Shown here: positions 9,136 to 18,190 of the stretch, in pieces
Position numbering within the stretch: position 1 is the first letter of the stretch
Layout of the letters: each line of letters opens with the position of its first letter
Assembly (NCBI GenBank): GCA_029260735.1
Contig: JAJDCR010000141.1
Span: forward strand, 92,758-156,757
Source: Planctomycetota bacterium
Lineage (GTDB): Bacteria > Planctomycetota > Uabimicrobiia > Uabimicrobiales > Uabimicrobiaceae
Reading direction: 5' to 3'
Length of the DNA: 64,000 bases
Translations under genes and position numbers: made by a program
The notes under the pieces: model-generated
What the model saw: the letters and a program-made list of their open reading frames with translations, nothing else
What the model was told of the DNA's origin: nothing
The model's database searches: none

Positions 9136-11418
9136 ATGGATTCAATTTCCGGTACGCAGTTGGTTGCTATACTAAAAGCAACTCAATGCGTTCCTCAGAA
9201 AACCATAGATAAAATCAATCGTCGTATCCAATCTCTAGAAAATTCTGATGGAGATATTTTGCAGACATTGACTTCTAATCGCATTTTATCACCTGAGGTC
9301 TGTGACCAAGTTCAAACGTTTTTATCTTTCTTGGAAAAAAAATTCCCTCAAGGACAAATGCCATCGGAAAGCCATACCCATATTGAATTTGATACCCTTT
9401 CTTTAGCCAGAAAAAAGGATATTATTTTTGCTCGGCAAGCTATTGCCGACAGTTTATGTTCAGTAGAAGATGCCAACAAGTGCTTTGTTGAACAATACGA
9501 GACTACTCAGGAAAAAAAACGAGAAGTACGAATTGGTCAAATTATGATCAAAAATCGTTTAGTTTCAGGCGATCGCTATGTCAAAATTAATCGAGAAGTG
9601 GAAGAAAAAATAAAAAGTGCTGACCTCAATAAATTTATCATGGGGGACAGCAGCTTACGTCTTGTCATCAAAAACAGCCTTATCACTTTGAACAAAGCGT
9701 CTATTCCTGAATATTTTGGACCTTTTCGTATTATCGAAGAAGTCGCACGAGGAGGAATGGGAGTTATTTACAAAGCCTGGGATGCCGGTTTGCGTCGCTG
9801 TGTAGCAATCAAAGTTCTTAAAGCCTGGGAACATCCTCCCATAGAGGAAATCCAAAGATTTCATAGAGAAGCACGTCTAGCGGCCAGTTTAAATCACTCC
9901 AATATTGTTAAAATCCATGGAGCTGGTGAAGTCGATGGAGTCCATTATTTCACCATGGACTTTGTCGAAGGAAAAACTCTCCACCAACTTCTCCAGGAAT
10001 CCACTAGCTTAAGTGAGCAAAGAGCTCTGGTTATTGTTCGAGAAATAGCACTAGCCCTGGAGTATGCTCACTCTAAAGATGTAGTTCATAGAGATGTTAA
10101 GCCTGGTAATATCATGCTAGACAAATCAGATCGTGTACTTTTAGCAGACTTTGGCTTAGCTAAAGGTACTAATTCAGAGAGTGTACATTTAACCAAAAGT
10201 GGAGATACCATTGGCACTCCCGCCTATATGTCACCTGAGCAAGCCCAGGGAGAAACGGAGGTAGATGGTCGTAGCGACATCTATTCACTAGGAGCTGTTC
10301 TCTACGAAATGACTACGGGAAAGCGTCCTTTTGAAGGAAGTTCCGTTGGAGCTATCATTTCAGATGTTATCTCAAAAGAACTACTTCCCCCTTCTAAAAT
10401 TAACCCCAACCAACACCCAGATGTGGAAAAAATTTGCCTAAAGGCTATGGCTAAAAATCCCAGCCAAAGGTATTCTACAGCTCAAGAATTAGCTGATGAC
10501 ATTGAACGTTTTTTGTCGGGAGACAAAATTCTCGCCAAAAAAACGGGCACTCTACAAAGATTTTGGAAAAAGTTTGCTTCTAACTCTCATCTCATAATAA
10601 TCGTTTTCATACTCCTCTCTTTGCTTTTATTTACAGGAGGTCGAATCTTTTTAGATCATCAAAAAGCAGACCGCAATTACACAAAAGGACTTCAGCATCT
10701 TCACTCAAGAAATGATAACAAAGCACTAGAGTATCTAAATTTAGCTCGAGAAAACTCTCTTATCGAAAAAAAAATAGCGGAGTTACTTCGCAAAAAATCA
10801 TTCGACCACATAAAAAAAGGGATCACCTCTCAAACCTCTTACTCAGAGCAAAAAAAACGCTTAGAGACTCGAAAGAAACAGTACTTGAGAGATCTAGACC
10901 AAGCAGTAAATTCTCAAGAACGGGAATCTGCTCTCTCTCTTCTTAACGACTTAGAAAATCTCAAGGTAAAAAATTTCGCCAATTTAATTACAGCAATAAA
11001 ACATTTTAAAAAAGCTTTATTTTGGTTTCCCAGTAACGAAGTTGCTCAAAAGTTTTTAGCCAAAATATATGAAAATTTATTTCTTGAGTCAAAAATTCAT
11101 CCCTGGAAAAAAATACGCCTATTTTCTCTTCCTTTAAAAATAAAAAGTTATCTTAGTAAGAAAATGGTATCAGGGAAGTTATTGGAACATTTTACAAAAA
11201 ATCATCAAAAGCTCTCTCCTACAAACACAATAGAAGAACTAGAACCCGATACTTGGTGGCTAATACGTGATGGGGAAAACAGATATCAGTTTTGCATTGT
11301 GAGAGCAAATAATGAGCTACAAGTTTATCGTGAAGAAAGCAATTTCTATGAAATGATGCTTTGGAACTATTATTTACGCAAATACTACACTTTCAATCGA
11401 GAAAAAAAGAGAAATTAA
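9136..11418 (+). CDS. membrane-anchored Hanks-type Ser/Thr protein kinase
   Basis: Of 760 residues, a kinase domain occupies about 195-460. It has a Gly-rich loop ARGGMGVIYKAW, the VAIKVLK lysine, catalytic HRDVKPGN (about 318), DFGLAKG (about 338) and GTPAYMSPEQ, so it looks active. The N-terminal 190 residues are cytoplasmic and unrecognised. One membrane helix (about 486-507, LIIIVFILLSLLLF) is followed by a roughly 250-residue Lys-rich extracytoplasmic part with no known domain. This is the first gene of an operon running to 16.1 kb, with a second kinase following. It may act as a sensor kinase; the stimulus is unknown. Confidence 0.93.
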   Translation: MDSISGTQLVAILKATQCVPQKTIDKINRRIQSLENSDGDILQTLTSNRILSPEVCDQVQTFLSFLEKKFPQGQMPSESHTHIEFDTLSLARKKDIIFARQAIADSLCSVEDANKCFVEQYETTQEKKREVRIGQIMIKNRLVSGDRYVKINREVEEKIKSADLNKFIMGDSSLRLVIKNSLITLNKASIPEYFGPFRIIEEVARGGMGVIYKAWDAGLRRCVAIKVLKAWEHPPIEEIQRFHREARLAASLNHSNIVKIHGAGEVDGVHYFTMDFVEGKTLHQLLQESTSLSEQRALVIVREIALALEYAHSKDVVHRDVKPGNIMLDKSDRVLLADFGLAKGTNSESVHLTKSGDTIGTPAYMSPEQAQGETEVDGRSDIYSLGAVLYEMTTGKRPFEGSSVGAIISDVISKELLPPSKINPNQHPDVEKICLKAMAKNPSQRYSTAQELADDIERFLSGDKILAKKTGTLQRFWKKFASNSHLIIIVFILLSLLLFTGGRIFLDHQKADRNYTKGLQHLHSRNDNKALEYLNLARENSLIEKKIAELLRKKSFDHIKKGITSQTSYSEQKKRLETRKKQYLRDLDQAVNSQERESALSLLNDLENLKVKNFANLITAIKHFKKALFWFPSNEVAQKFLAKIYENLFLESKIHPWKKIRLFSLPLKIKSYLSKKMVSGKLLEHFTKNHQKLSPTNTIEELEPDTWWLIRDGENRYQFCIVRANNELQVYREESNFYEMMLWNYYLRKYYTFNREKKRN

Positions 11419-11428
11419 GGAAACGTGT

Positions 11429-11752
11429 ATGCAATCACCTGATATAAACAATGATCGTGCTAAGGTAGATATCTATCTTAAAAATTTCTTAGTCCGAGGA
11501 GAAATTATTGTTGTAAATTCTGGGCAAATCACCCGAGTTTCCGATATACTAAATGATGCGAGACCTTTCATTCCTTTGGTCCGTGCAGAAATTTTTAATT
11601 TACAAGGAGATAAGGTAGGCGAAGAGCCCATTATTATCTTTCGTAAAGATAGTGTCGACTTTATTATACCATTTGCCGAGCCAAGAAGAGATGCTAGTTC
11701 CTCTCAAAAAGGGAAAACTCAACAAGCTTATGGCTTCGGAAAATTCACCTAG
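11429..11752 (+). CDS. small conserved-looking protein between two kinases
   Basis: The 107 residues read as alternating beta strands (VDIYLKNFLVRGEIIVV, RVSDILNDARPFIPLVRAEIF, EPIIIFRKDSVDFIIPF) with a polar tail. The pattern recalls a small beta-barrel family I have seen in planctomycete-type genomes, but I cannot name it confidently. No signal peptide or membrane helix is present. It starts 10 bases after the first kinase and ends 39 bases before the second. Co-expression suggests a kinase partner or substrate. Function unknown. Confidence 0.75.
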   Translation: MQSPDINNDRAKVDIYLKNFLVRGEIIVVNSGQITRVSDILNDARPFIPLVRAEIFNLQGDKVGEEPIIIFRKDSVDFIIPFAEPRRDASSSQKGKTQQAYGFGKFT

Positions 11753-11791
11753 AAATCAAGCTTCTCAGATAGGTTTTAAGAGGGTGTCATT

Positions 11792-12766
11792 ATGTTTTTT
11801 GATAAAACGGTTAATCTATTCGAGCTACGTAAGCAGGCCGATGAAGAGTTGACAGACAAGGCAAAAGACAAAAATCAAAATTCTTTAAAGCAAGCTCTTG
11901 CCAGCAACCCAAAAAACCTTATTGGATCTGTTTTGGCAAATTGTAAAATCGGTAAAATTTTAGGAATAGGGGGATCAGGGGTTGTTTACAAGGCTCACCA
12001 TAAAGAACAAGGGTCTTTAGTCATAAAAGTGCTCCAACCCAAACATAAGTTTACCTCTGAAGAGAGTCAACGTTTTCTCAAAGAAATCAATGTTTTAAGC
12101 CGCCTAGAGCACGAAAATCTCATTCGAATTCTAAGTGCTGGAATAGAACAAGAACTATTTTTCATTTTGATGAATTACATTGAAGGCATGACCTTAGAAA
12201 AACTACTCGAAAACGAACAAAAGTTTTCTCCTCAAAGAGCATGTCAAATTATATTGGGAGCTTCTCATGCAATAAAGGCTGTCCATTCTGCCAATATCAT
12301 TCATCGAGATATAAAACCTTCTAATATTTTAGTTAGCTCAAAAAAGCAACAAGTTGTATTACTCGACTTCGGCTTAGTTAAAGACCAACAAATGCCTTGT
12401 GATATCACTCAAAGAGGAGTTGCTGTGGGTACCCCTACCTACATGGCCCCTGAACAATGCTGTGGTCGAGAAGTAGATTTTCGAACAGATATTTACAGTT
12501 TAGGAGCAACTTTTTTTCATCTATTAGTAGGAAAACCTCCTTTCTTAGGATTTAATGCTGTCGCAACAATGCTAGCTCAAGCTTCGAAACCTTTGGAGTT
12601 GCCCCACTCAATAGACCCTAGTATACCTGAAAATATTTCTTTAATTGTAGCCCGGATGATGGAAAAAGAGCCGATAAAACGCTATCAAAATATGGATGAG
12701 CTAATCGTAGATCTTGAGAAACTTATTCAGGCGAGTAATTCTCATCAAGGAGAACCTCTTGCTTGA
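11792..12766 (+). CDS. soluble Hanks-type Ser/Thr protein kinase
   Basis: The 324 residues are essentially one kinase domain after a 45-residue N-terminal extension. It has the Gly-rich loop GIGGSGVVYKAH, lysine in VIKVLQ, HRDIKPSN (about 170), DFGLVKD (about 191) and GTPTYMAPEQCCG. All catalytic residues are present. There is no membrane helix, unlike the kinase upstream. GAGGG precedes the ATG. The stop overlaps the preferred TTG start of the next gene, indicating translational coupling. Confidence 0.92.
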   Translation: MFFDKTVNLFELRKQADEELTDKAKDKNQNSLKQALASNPKNLIGSVLANCKIGKILGIGGSGVVYKAHHKEQGSLVIKVLQPKHKFTSEESQRFLKEINVLSRLEHENLIRILSAGIEQELFFILMNYIEGMTLEKLLENEQKFSPQRACQIILGASHAIKAVHSANIIHRDIKPSNILVSSKKQQVVLLDFGLVKDQQMPCDITQRGVAVGTPTYMAPEQCCGREVDFRTDIYSLGATFFHLLVGKPPFLGFNAVATMLAQASKPLELPHSIDPSIPENISLIVARMMEKEPIKRYQNMDELIVDLEKLIQASNSHQGEPLA

Positions 12767-12980
12767 AGAAGACTTAGTTTGCTATTGTTTTGAAGTTCCC
12801 AGGGATGAGATCATCGAAATTATTCAGAAGAATAAAGCTTGCACAGTTGATGATATTCAGCTACATTGTTCTGCTTGCCTAGGCTGTGGAGGATGTCGTC
12901 CTGATTTGGAGGAACTCCTCGAAACATTTAGCCCTCCCCCATTTTCTTTAAAACACGGAAGATCTAGTTTTAAAGAATAA
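12759..12980 (+). CDS. BFD-like [2Fe-2S]-binding protein
   Basis: About 73 residues carry the bacterioferritin-associated ferredoxin-like motif. LVCYCFEVPRDEI gives CxC and CSACLGCGGC gives the downstream cysteines. Such domains bind a [2Fe-2S] cluster as stand-alone proteins or in larger redox enzymes. I choose TTG 12759 because AAGGAG (12747-12752) sits 6 bases upstream and the start then overlaps the kinase stop. An in-frame ATG at 12714 would overlap the kinase by 53 bases and has no comparable site. The C-terminal 20 residues are unstructured. It may sense redox or iron, or supply electrons; its partner is unknown. Confidence 0.75.
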   Translation: MLEEDLVCYCFEVPRDEIIEIIQKNKACTVDDIQLHCSACLGCGGCRPDLEELLETFSPPPFSLKHGRSSFKE

Positions 12981-13985
12981 GTGCCACAAAGTAAGACATT
13001 CCCTCTAAAAAATTTAAATGCCAAGAAAAACACATCTTTTAGATTAACTTTTATGATACAACTAAACTGGTTTGATATCGTTGATAAAAAAAGTGAATAC
13101 AACGAATATATTTCTACTGAGAAATGGGCTTTAGCAGCTGTACTACCTTTAAACTCTCCTCACTCTTCCCGAGTTAGCCCTGAAACCTGCCAAGCTTTGG
13201 AAGCTATAAAAACAGCTTTGACCACTTCCGAAGAAAATCTTGTGCCCGTCAAATTACCAGGTATAGAACGTGCCATTTTTTTTAACTTAAAAGAAATTAT
13301 TGGGGTTTACGACTCTTCTCAAGGAGATTTCATTAAATGGGTTCAAGCTTTAAGCCCACAAGAAAAAGAAATGGATTTAGCTATTGTTGATTTGGCTCCT
13401 TTAGAGTGTGTTTATTCCTCTCCTCACTACACAATAGAAAATTCAGAAAATTTCTTTTCCTTATCCATTTCTTTAAAGATTACCACCCGCCAAGAGCTGC
13501 TATTTAAAATTGTTTCCACTTGGCTCCGTCATAAAAAGATATTACATCTCTCAGAAATTATTGATAACTGGGAAACTTACTTAGCAAGTTTGAATTTAGG
13601 CTCTCTTTTACAGTCTTTCAGCGCAAAGGATCTCTTAAAAAAAGAAAGTTTGATGCAGAATTTACAAAAACGACTAAATCGACAAACCCATTTTTTTGAG
13701 AAACAAGGTCTTATGGTAGAAGTAACGGCCTTATCATGGACAATGGAGGATCATACTCCCCCAACTTCAGGCAACTTAACCGACAGAATAGAACGCCGAC
13801 GTAAGGCAACAACATTAAACCCGTGGGAAAATAAAAAAGAAAAACCTTCTTCACAAAACAAGAATTTAATCGATCAAGAAAAACTAGTTAAAAAAGAAAA
13901 GATACATAATGACTCTTTATTTACCGACGACTTCCGCCGTCGTCAAGTCAAAAGAGTTATTTTGGAGGAAATAGATGATCTTTAA
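12981..13985 (+). CDS. protein of unknown function, possible SPFH-like domain
   Basis: The reading frame of about 334 residues opens with GTG directly after the previous stop. ATG 13053, giving MIQLNWFDIV, is an equally good start on protein grounds. The segment around residues 170-255 (KITTRQELLFKIV, then KDLLKKESLMQNLQKRLN and a final hydrophobic strand) recalls SPFH/band-7 type folds, but this is a weak impression. The C-terminus is Lys/Arg/Glu-rich and probably disordered. It overlaps the rseP-like gene by 11 bases, so the two are coupled. Confidence 0.7.
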   Translation: MPQSKTFPLKNLNAKKNTSFRLTFMIQLNWFDIVDKKSEYNEYISTEKWALAAVLPLNSPHSSRVSPETCQALEAIKTALTTSEENLVPVKLPGIERAIFFNLKEIIGVYDSSQGDFIKWVQALSPQEKEMDLAIVDLAPLECVYSSPHYTIENSENFFSLSISLKITTRQELLFKIVSTWLRHKKILHLSEIIDNWETYLASLNLGSLLQSFSAKDLLKKESLMQNLQKRLNRQTHFFEKQGLMVEVTALSWTMEDHTPPTSGNLTDRIERRRKATTLNPWENKKEKPSSQNKNLIDQEKLVKKEKIHNDSLFTDDFRRRQVKRVILEEIDDL

Positions 13986-15819
13986 TATATGTGCTGCTAT
14001 CTTTGGAGTCAGTTTACTAACAGCAACAGAAGGAGCTTTGAGTTGGCTCTTAGTTGTTCTAGGAATTGGATTTCTTATTTTTGTCCACGAACTGGGTCAT
14101 TTTTTAGCTGCTAAATATGAAAAAGTAAGAGTCGAGGCTTTTGCTTTGGGTTTTGGTCCGGCTATTATATCCAAACGTTGGGGAAATACCGACTATCGAA
14201 TTAACTGGATCCCTTTGGGAGGTTACGTCAAAATGGCGGGCGAACTACCCGGAGAAATCAGCGGAGAAGATGGTTTAATGTCCAAAACTCCAGGGCAACG
14301 TGCAAGAATTTTGTCAGCTGGTGTCATCATGAATGGTATTTTTGGCATTATAGGAACCATTTTAGCTTTTCATATCGGAATCCATTTTATTGTTCCGACC
14401 ATCGGTTTAGTCCAGCAAGGTAGTCCTGCTTGGCAATCAGGCTTAGAGCGAGGCGACAAAGTTCTCGAAGTAAACCAAGAGAAGATAAGCAGTTTCACCG
14501 ATCTTTTTGTCGCAATTGCTTTTAGTAACGAAGAAAAAGGTGTTAATTTAAAAATACAAAGAGGAAACGAAGTCTTCGACTGCTTAGTTCAGCCCAAATA
14601 TAACGAAGCCCGAGGAATTCAAACCATCGGAATTGCTCCTCATCTATTATCAGAGCTAAAAGCGCCCAAGAACTCTACGGCCTACCAGGCAGGATTAAGA
14701 GACGGAGATACCATAAAAAAAATCGACAATGTTGAGGTAGAAGACGGCTACGATGTAGAGCAACTCCTAGCTAGCTCTCAAAAAAAAGAAATTGAAATTA
14801 CCATTGATAGAAAAGGCCAAGAAAAAACTATTCTATGGAGTCCTCCGACTCGAAAAACATATAGGATTGGAATTCTTTCTCGGCAAGTAAAAATAGACTC
14901 TGTACGTCAAAGTACCCTTGTTAAAGGTAAAGCAGTCGTAACTCAGGCAAAAACTCTTGGCTTTCAAGCGGGCGACACACTCATTAGCATCGAAGAAGAG
15001 AAAGTTTTTACTCGCCAAGAGTTCAAAGAAAAGCTAGAAAAAATCTCTGGTAAAGGAAACATGTACATCCTTCGAGGAGGAGAAGAGCTTGCTATCTCTT
15101 TAAATCTTACATCTATCGATTCATTTGTCGCAGATTTTTCATTTTCTGCAGATCTTTATGTAGGAGAAGTACTGCAAGACTACCCAGCAGCAGAGCACTT
15201 AAAAGCAGGAGATAAACTTATCTCCGCTAATGGACTAGCCCTTCATAGTTTTTCTGATATTTTCAGTGCAGTACAAGATGCTCAAAGCACTCCTATCGAA
15301 TTTGTCTATCTAAGAGGTGACCAAGAGTACAAAGCAACTGTACAGCCCAAAGAAATAGAGATTCCTATATGGGGAAGTTTAGCTTTAACTCATGCTTTAA
15401 CTCCAGCCACAAGCTATGGATTCAAAGAGTCTTGCGAAAGAGGGTGGAACCATACCAAAAATATGGTAATGCAAATTCTCCTTATGTTAAAAGGACTCGC
15501 AAGTCAACAAGTATCTTCAAAAACTCTAGGAGGCCCTATTACCATTTTTGCCGCCTCCCACTCGTACTTACAACTAGGTCTAGGTCGATTCATCTACTTC
15601 CTTGCTTTGATAAGTATCAACTTGGCCATCGTCAATCTTTTACCTATTCCCATTTTAGATGGAGGACACCTTCTTTTTTTAGCTTTTGAAAAAATTACAG
15701 GACGCCCCGTTTCAGAAAACGTCATGATTTGGGCTCTCTACATGGGTTTCTTGTTTCTCTTGTTTTTGATTGTGTATGTAACAGCCAATGATATTGAACG
15801 AGTATTTTTTGGAGGCTGA
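13975..15819 (+). CDS. rseP: RseP-type site-2 zinc metalloprotease with four PDZ domains
   Basis: Intramembrane proteases of this family cut anti-sigma factors or signal-peptide remnants in the inner membrane. The zinc motif HELGH is at residues 38-42 in the first membrane helix. The second metal-site motif NLLPIPILDGG is near 554-564. Between the helices I read four PDZ-like repeats (about 142-206, 216-290, 300-378 and 394-457). E. coli RseP has two, and many bacteria have one. This accounts for the length of 614 residues against the usual 420-450. GGAGG lies upstream of the ATG. It is part of the kinase operon. Confidence 0.93.
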   Translation: MIFNICAAIFGVSLLTATEGALSWLLVVLGIGFLIFVHELGHFLAAKYEKVRVEAFALGFGPAIISKRWGNTDYRINWIPLGGYVKMAGELPGEISGEDGLMSKTPGQRARILSAGVIMNGIFGIIGTILAFHIGIHFIVPTIGLVQQGSPAWQSGLERGDKVLEVNQEKISSFTDLFVAIAFSNEEKGVNLKIQRGNEVFDCLVQPKYNEARGIQTIGIAPHLLSELKAPKNSTAYQAGLRDGDTIKKIDNVEVEDGYDVEQLLASSQKKEIEITIDRKGQEKTILWSPPTRKTYRIGILSRQVKIDSVRQSTLVKGKAVVTQAKTLGFQAGDTLISIEEEKVFTRQEFKEKLEKISGKGNMYILRGGEELAISLNLTSIDSFVADFSFSADLYVGEVLQDYPAAEHLKAGDKLISANGLALHSFSDIFSAVQDAQSTPIEFVYLRGDQEYKATVQPKEIEIPIWGSLALTHALTPATSYGFKESCERGWNHTKNMVMQILLMLKGLASQQVSSKTLGGPITIFAASHSYLQLGLGRFIYFLALISINLAIVNLLPIPILDGGHLLFLAFEKITGRPVSENVMIWALYMGFLFLLFLIVYVTANDIERVFFGG

Positions 15820-15826
15820 AATAAGC

Positions 15827-16099
15827 ATGAATGAAGAACTCTCTGATTTCATCGGAAAAAATGTCGTCATCGACACTAAAAGCTCTTATCTTTATATGGG
15901 AGTGCTAAAATCAGTAGGAGAGTACTTTATTGATTTAGATGATGTTGATGTTCACGACCATAGCGAATACAATAAGTCAAAAGAGCTCTATGTTATGGAT
16001 TCACAAAGACATGGTCTCAAGATTAATCGTAAAGCAGTGAAAATTGTCCTAAATGAAATAGTTTCGCTTAGTTTACTAGAAGATGTTATCGAATATTAG
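15827..16099 (+). CDS. small Sm/Hfq-like fold protein
   Basis: Starting at ATG 15827 (GGAGG at 15811-15815) the product is 90 residues. The pattern IGKNVVIDTKSSYLYMGVL, then YFIDLDDVDVHD, is a strongly twisted five-strand barrel of the Sm/LSm kind. From memory, near-identical motifs (VDVHD, ELYVxDSxRHG, NRKxVxV) recur in planctomycete hypothetical proteins. No RNA-binding function is shown here. It is the last gene of the kinase-rseP operon. It overlaps the convergent glycosyltransferase stop by 4 bases. Confidence 0.8.
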   Translation: MNEELSDFIGKNVVIDTKSSYLYMGVLKSVGEYFIDLDDVDVHDHSEYNKSKELYVMDSQRHGLKINRKAVKIVLNEIVSLSLLEDVIEY

Positions 16100-17190
16100 G
16101 TTCTTAGAAAAACTCCCTGTGACTTAAGTACTTTTTCATAGAATTCCCAGGTTTTTCTTGCCGTTCTCTCCCAAGTTAGCTCAAGAGCTTTCTCTCTACC
16201 TTTGGCGGCTTGATCCTGGGCTTCTTGATAATTTTGATACACCCATTCACAAGCTCGGACAAACTGCTCGGGCTGATTGTGCTCAATAACTTGGACATAG
16301 GGAGAAAATATCTCTGCGACACAAGGCATTGAGCAAGTTATGACAGGAGTTCCTACCAGCAAAGATTCACCAACAGGCATCCCATAGCCTTCAGAGGGAG
16401 AAAGAAAAATCAAGGCTATCGCCCGACGAAAGAGTTCTCCTAGCTTTTGCTCAGAAACAATTCCCAAAGGCTCAATTTTTGGATGTAAGCGAAGACTCTC
16501 TTCAAAAACAGGATGAACAGGCCCAGTGATTTTTATAGAAAACCTTGAATTCCATTTTTTTTGTAGTAGCTCAAAGCCTCGTAAAGTATGTTCAAATTGT
16601 TTACGGGGACGAGAAGCTCCTCCTACAACCAAGAAATAAGGAGAAGAATCTAAAAGAACTTCTCTCTTTCCTTCTCCAAAAATAGAATTAATCCCAAGAT
16701 GAGTCACTTCTATTGAAGGAGCTAGAGGGTACAACTCTTCAAAATGCCTTTTCGTCGCCTGGGAAACAGCAACGATTCCTTGGGCATTTTTTTGTGATAA
16801 GTAAAGCCACATATCTTGCTTCATCCTCTCCCAACGGCTGTAATTATGGGGATAACGACGCCAACTCAAGTCATGAACAGTGACAACTTGGGGAATATTA
16901 CTAAAGAGAGGATAGGCTGTAAGCGGAGAGTGAAATATTTCAACCTGATCTTTTTCTAAAAGAGAGGGAATCTTTTTTTGAGTGAAAAATCCATAAGAAA
17001 CATGAGAAGCAACAGAGACCACTCGCACTCTTTCACTAACTAAGCTTTCCAGAGAACTACCCTTTAAAACATACAAGACTAACGAACCTGATGTCTCTAG
17101 GCAAGCAAGAGCTTTGGCTAATTCTCTAGTGTAAACGCCTACTCCGGTAAAGTCTAAGTCGGCAAAGCGTGCATCAAAACCAACGATCAT
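16096..17190 (-). CDS. GT4-type glycosyltransferase
   Basis: The 364 residues match the GT-B fold of family 4. The N-terminal domain begins GFDARFADLDFTGVGVYTREL, the acceptor-side glycine-rich pattern. The C-terminal nucleotide-sugar domain contains GGASRPRKQFEHTLRGFELL and PSEGYGMPVGESLLVGTPVI with the conserved E-x7-E region. It probably transfers a sugar in lipopolysaccharide or exopolysaccharide synthesis; donor and acceptor cannot be told. AAGGAAGC precedes the ATG. It is a single gene, divergent from the ExbB-like operon. Confidence 0.9.
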   Translation of the reverse strand: MIVGFDARFADLDFTGVGVYTRELAKALACLETSGSLVLYVLKGSSLESLVSERVRVVSVASHVSYGFFTQKKIPSLLEKDQVEIFHSPLTAYPLFSNIPQVVTVHDLSWRRYPHNYSRWERMKQDMWLYLSQKNAQGIVAVSQATKRHFEELYPLAPSIEVTHLGINSIFGEGKREVLLDSSPYFLVVGGASRPRKQFEHTLRGFELLQKKWNSRFSIKITGPVHPVFEESLRLHPKIEPLGIVSEQKLGELFRRAIALIFLSPSEGYGMPVGESLLVGTPVITCSMPCVAEIFSPYVQVIEHNQPEQFVRACEWVYQNYQEAQDQAAKGREKALELTWERTARKTWEFYEKVLKSQGVFLRT

Positions 17191-17203
17191 AAGCTTCCTT
17201 TAC

Positions 17204-17232
17204 TTGACTCCCATTAAGAGAGTAGCTATAAT
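17204..17232 (+). promoter_or_regulatory. strong sigma-70-type promoter of the ExbB-like operon
   Basis: TTGACT (17204-17209), exactly 17 bases, then TATAAT (17227-17232): a near-perfect housekeeping promoter. The first gene starts about 112 bases downstream of the expected transcription start, leaving a long leader. Confidence 0.7.
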
Positions 17233-17350
17233 TAATTTGCAAAAACTACTTTCGTATTGCTTGTAGCAACTAAAAACCTATTGTAGGTAGGCTTTTAGAG
17301 TACTGTCTTTATCCCAACAAAACTATAGATTCCCATAGGTTTGGCCGCAA

Positions 17351-18187
17351 ATGATTTTTTCTACTTACATCATTTCCATGAATTTATTGCTAAATATATT
17401 TGTCGTTCTTCTGAGTTTTCTCACAATTGGACTATTTCACCAACGTGGGGTAGTTTGCTTTAAACGAGTTCGTGAACAAATCAAGAAAGAAAATGATTTC
17501 TATACAGAATTGATGCTCGGCCTAGAGTCCGTCGGACAAAATGTTTGTAGCCCCAAACTAATGGGCCGAGAAACTCGTATATCTGTATGGGAACTATACA
17601 ATAATCTTCGTGTCCAGCCTAGTAAAGAAAATAAAAGTATTGTTCTTCAAAGGAAAATGCTAGAAAAAAAACAAGAGCTCTATTACAACCTGGAAGAGGC
17701 CAAGATTAACCTCGAAGTGCTTCCTTTCTTGGGAATTATTGGTACCCTCTTGGGGTTTGCTGCTCCTCATATTTTTAACCTTTCTGGTTCAGGAAAAGTT
17801 AATTTTGATCTAACTGGGGTGGGTTTCTTTTTGGCTATATCCAGTACAATTTGTGCTCTCTTAACTTTAATCTATTTGAAAAAAACTTACGAAGCTCACA
17901 CCATGGCAGATTTTGATTACTATTTGCAACAGCAAAAGTCCATCGAAAAAATTATGATAGAGTACGATGGTTTCAAATACCTTGGAGAATGGTTAGAAAT
18001 CTATCCTGATGCGATGGAAGACAACAACATGGTCAAAACTCGTAAGACAAAAAGAGCTCTTTTGGACAGAGATAAAATCAAAGATTTTCAGCTTGACCTA
18101 GATGACGAAAACGAAGAGGCTAAAGAAAGCCCTGTAAAATCGAAAAAAAACTCTTCCTCTTCTAAAAAACCTGAAGCGGAGTCGTAA
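17351..18187 (+). CDS. MotA/TolQ/ExbB-like proton-channel protein
   Basis: The 278-residue protein has three membrane helices: about 10-28, 123-138 and 155-176. The second contains LPFLGIIGTLLGF and the third LTGVGFFLAISSTICALLT. These are the two conserved segments that line the ion path in ExbB/TolQ/MotA proteins. A cytoplasmic loop of about 90 residues separates helices 1 and 2, as in ExbB. The C-terminal 100 residues are charged and Ser/Lys-rich. No good ribosome site is visible; ATG 17378 is an alternative start. Four bases later comes an ExbD-like gene, so the pair likely forms a proton-driven unit. Substrate or task unknown. Confidence 0.8.
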   Translation: MIFSTYIISMNLLLNIFVVLLSFLTIGLFHQRGVVCFKRVREQIKKENDFYTELMLGLESVGQNVCSPKLMGRETRISVWELYNNLRVQPSKENKSIVLQRKMLEKKQELYYNLEEAKINLEVLPFLGIIGTLLGFAAPHIFNLSGSGKVNFDLTGVGFFLAISSTICALLTLIYLKKTYEAHTMADFDYYLQQQKSIEKIMIEYDGFKYLGEWLEIYPDAMEDNNMVKTRKTKRALLDRDKIKDFQLDLDDENEEAKESPVKSKKNSSSSKKPEAES

Positions 18188-18190
18188 ACA

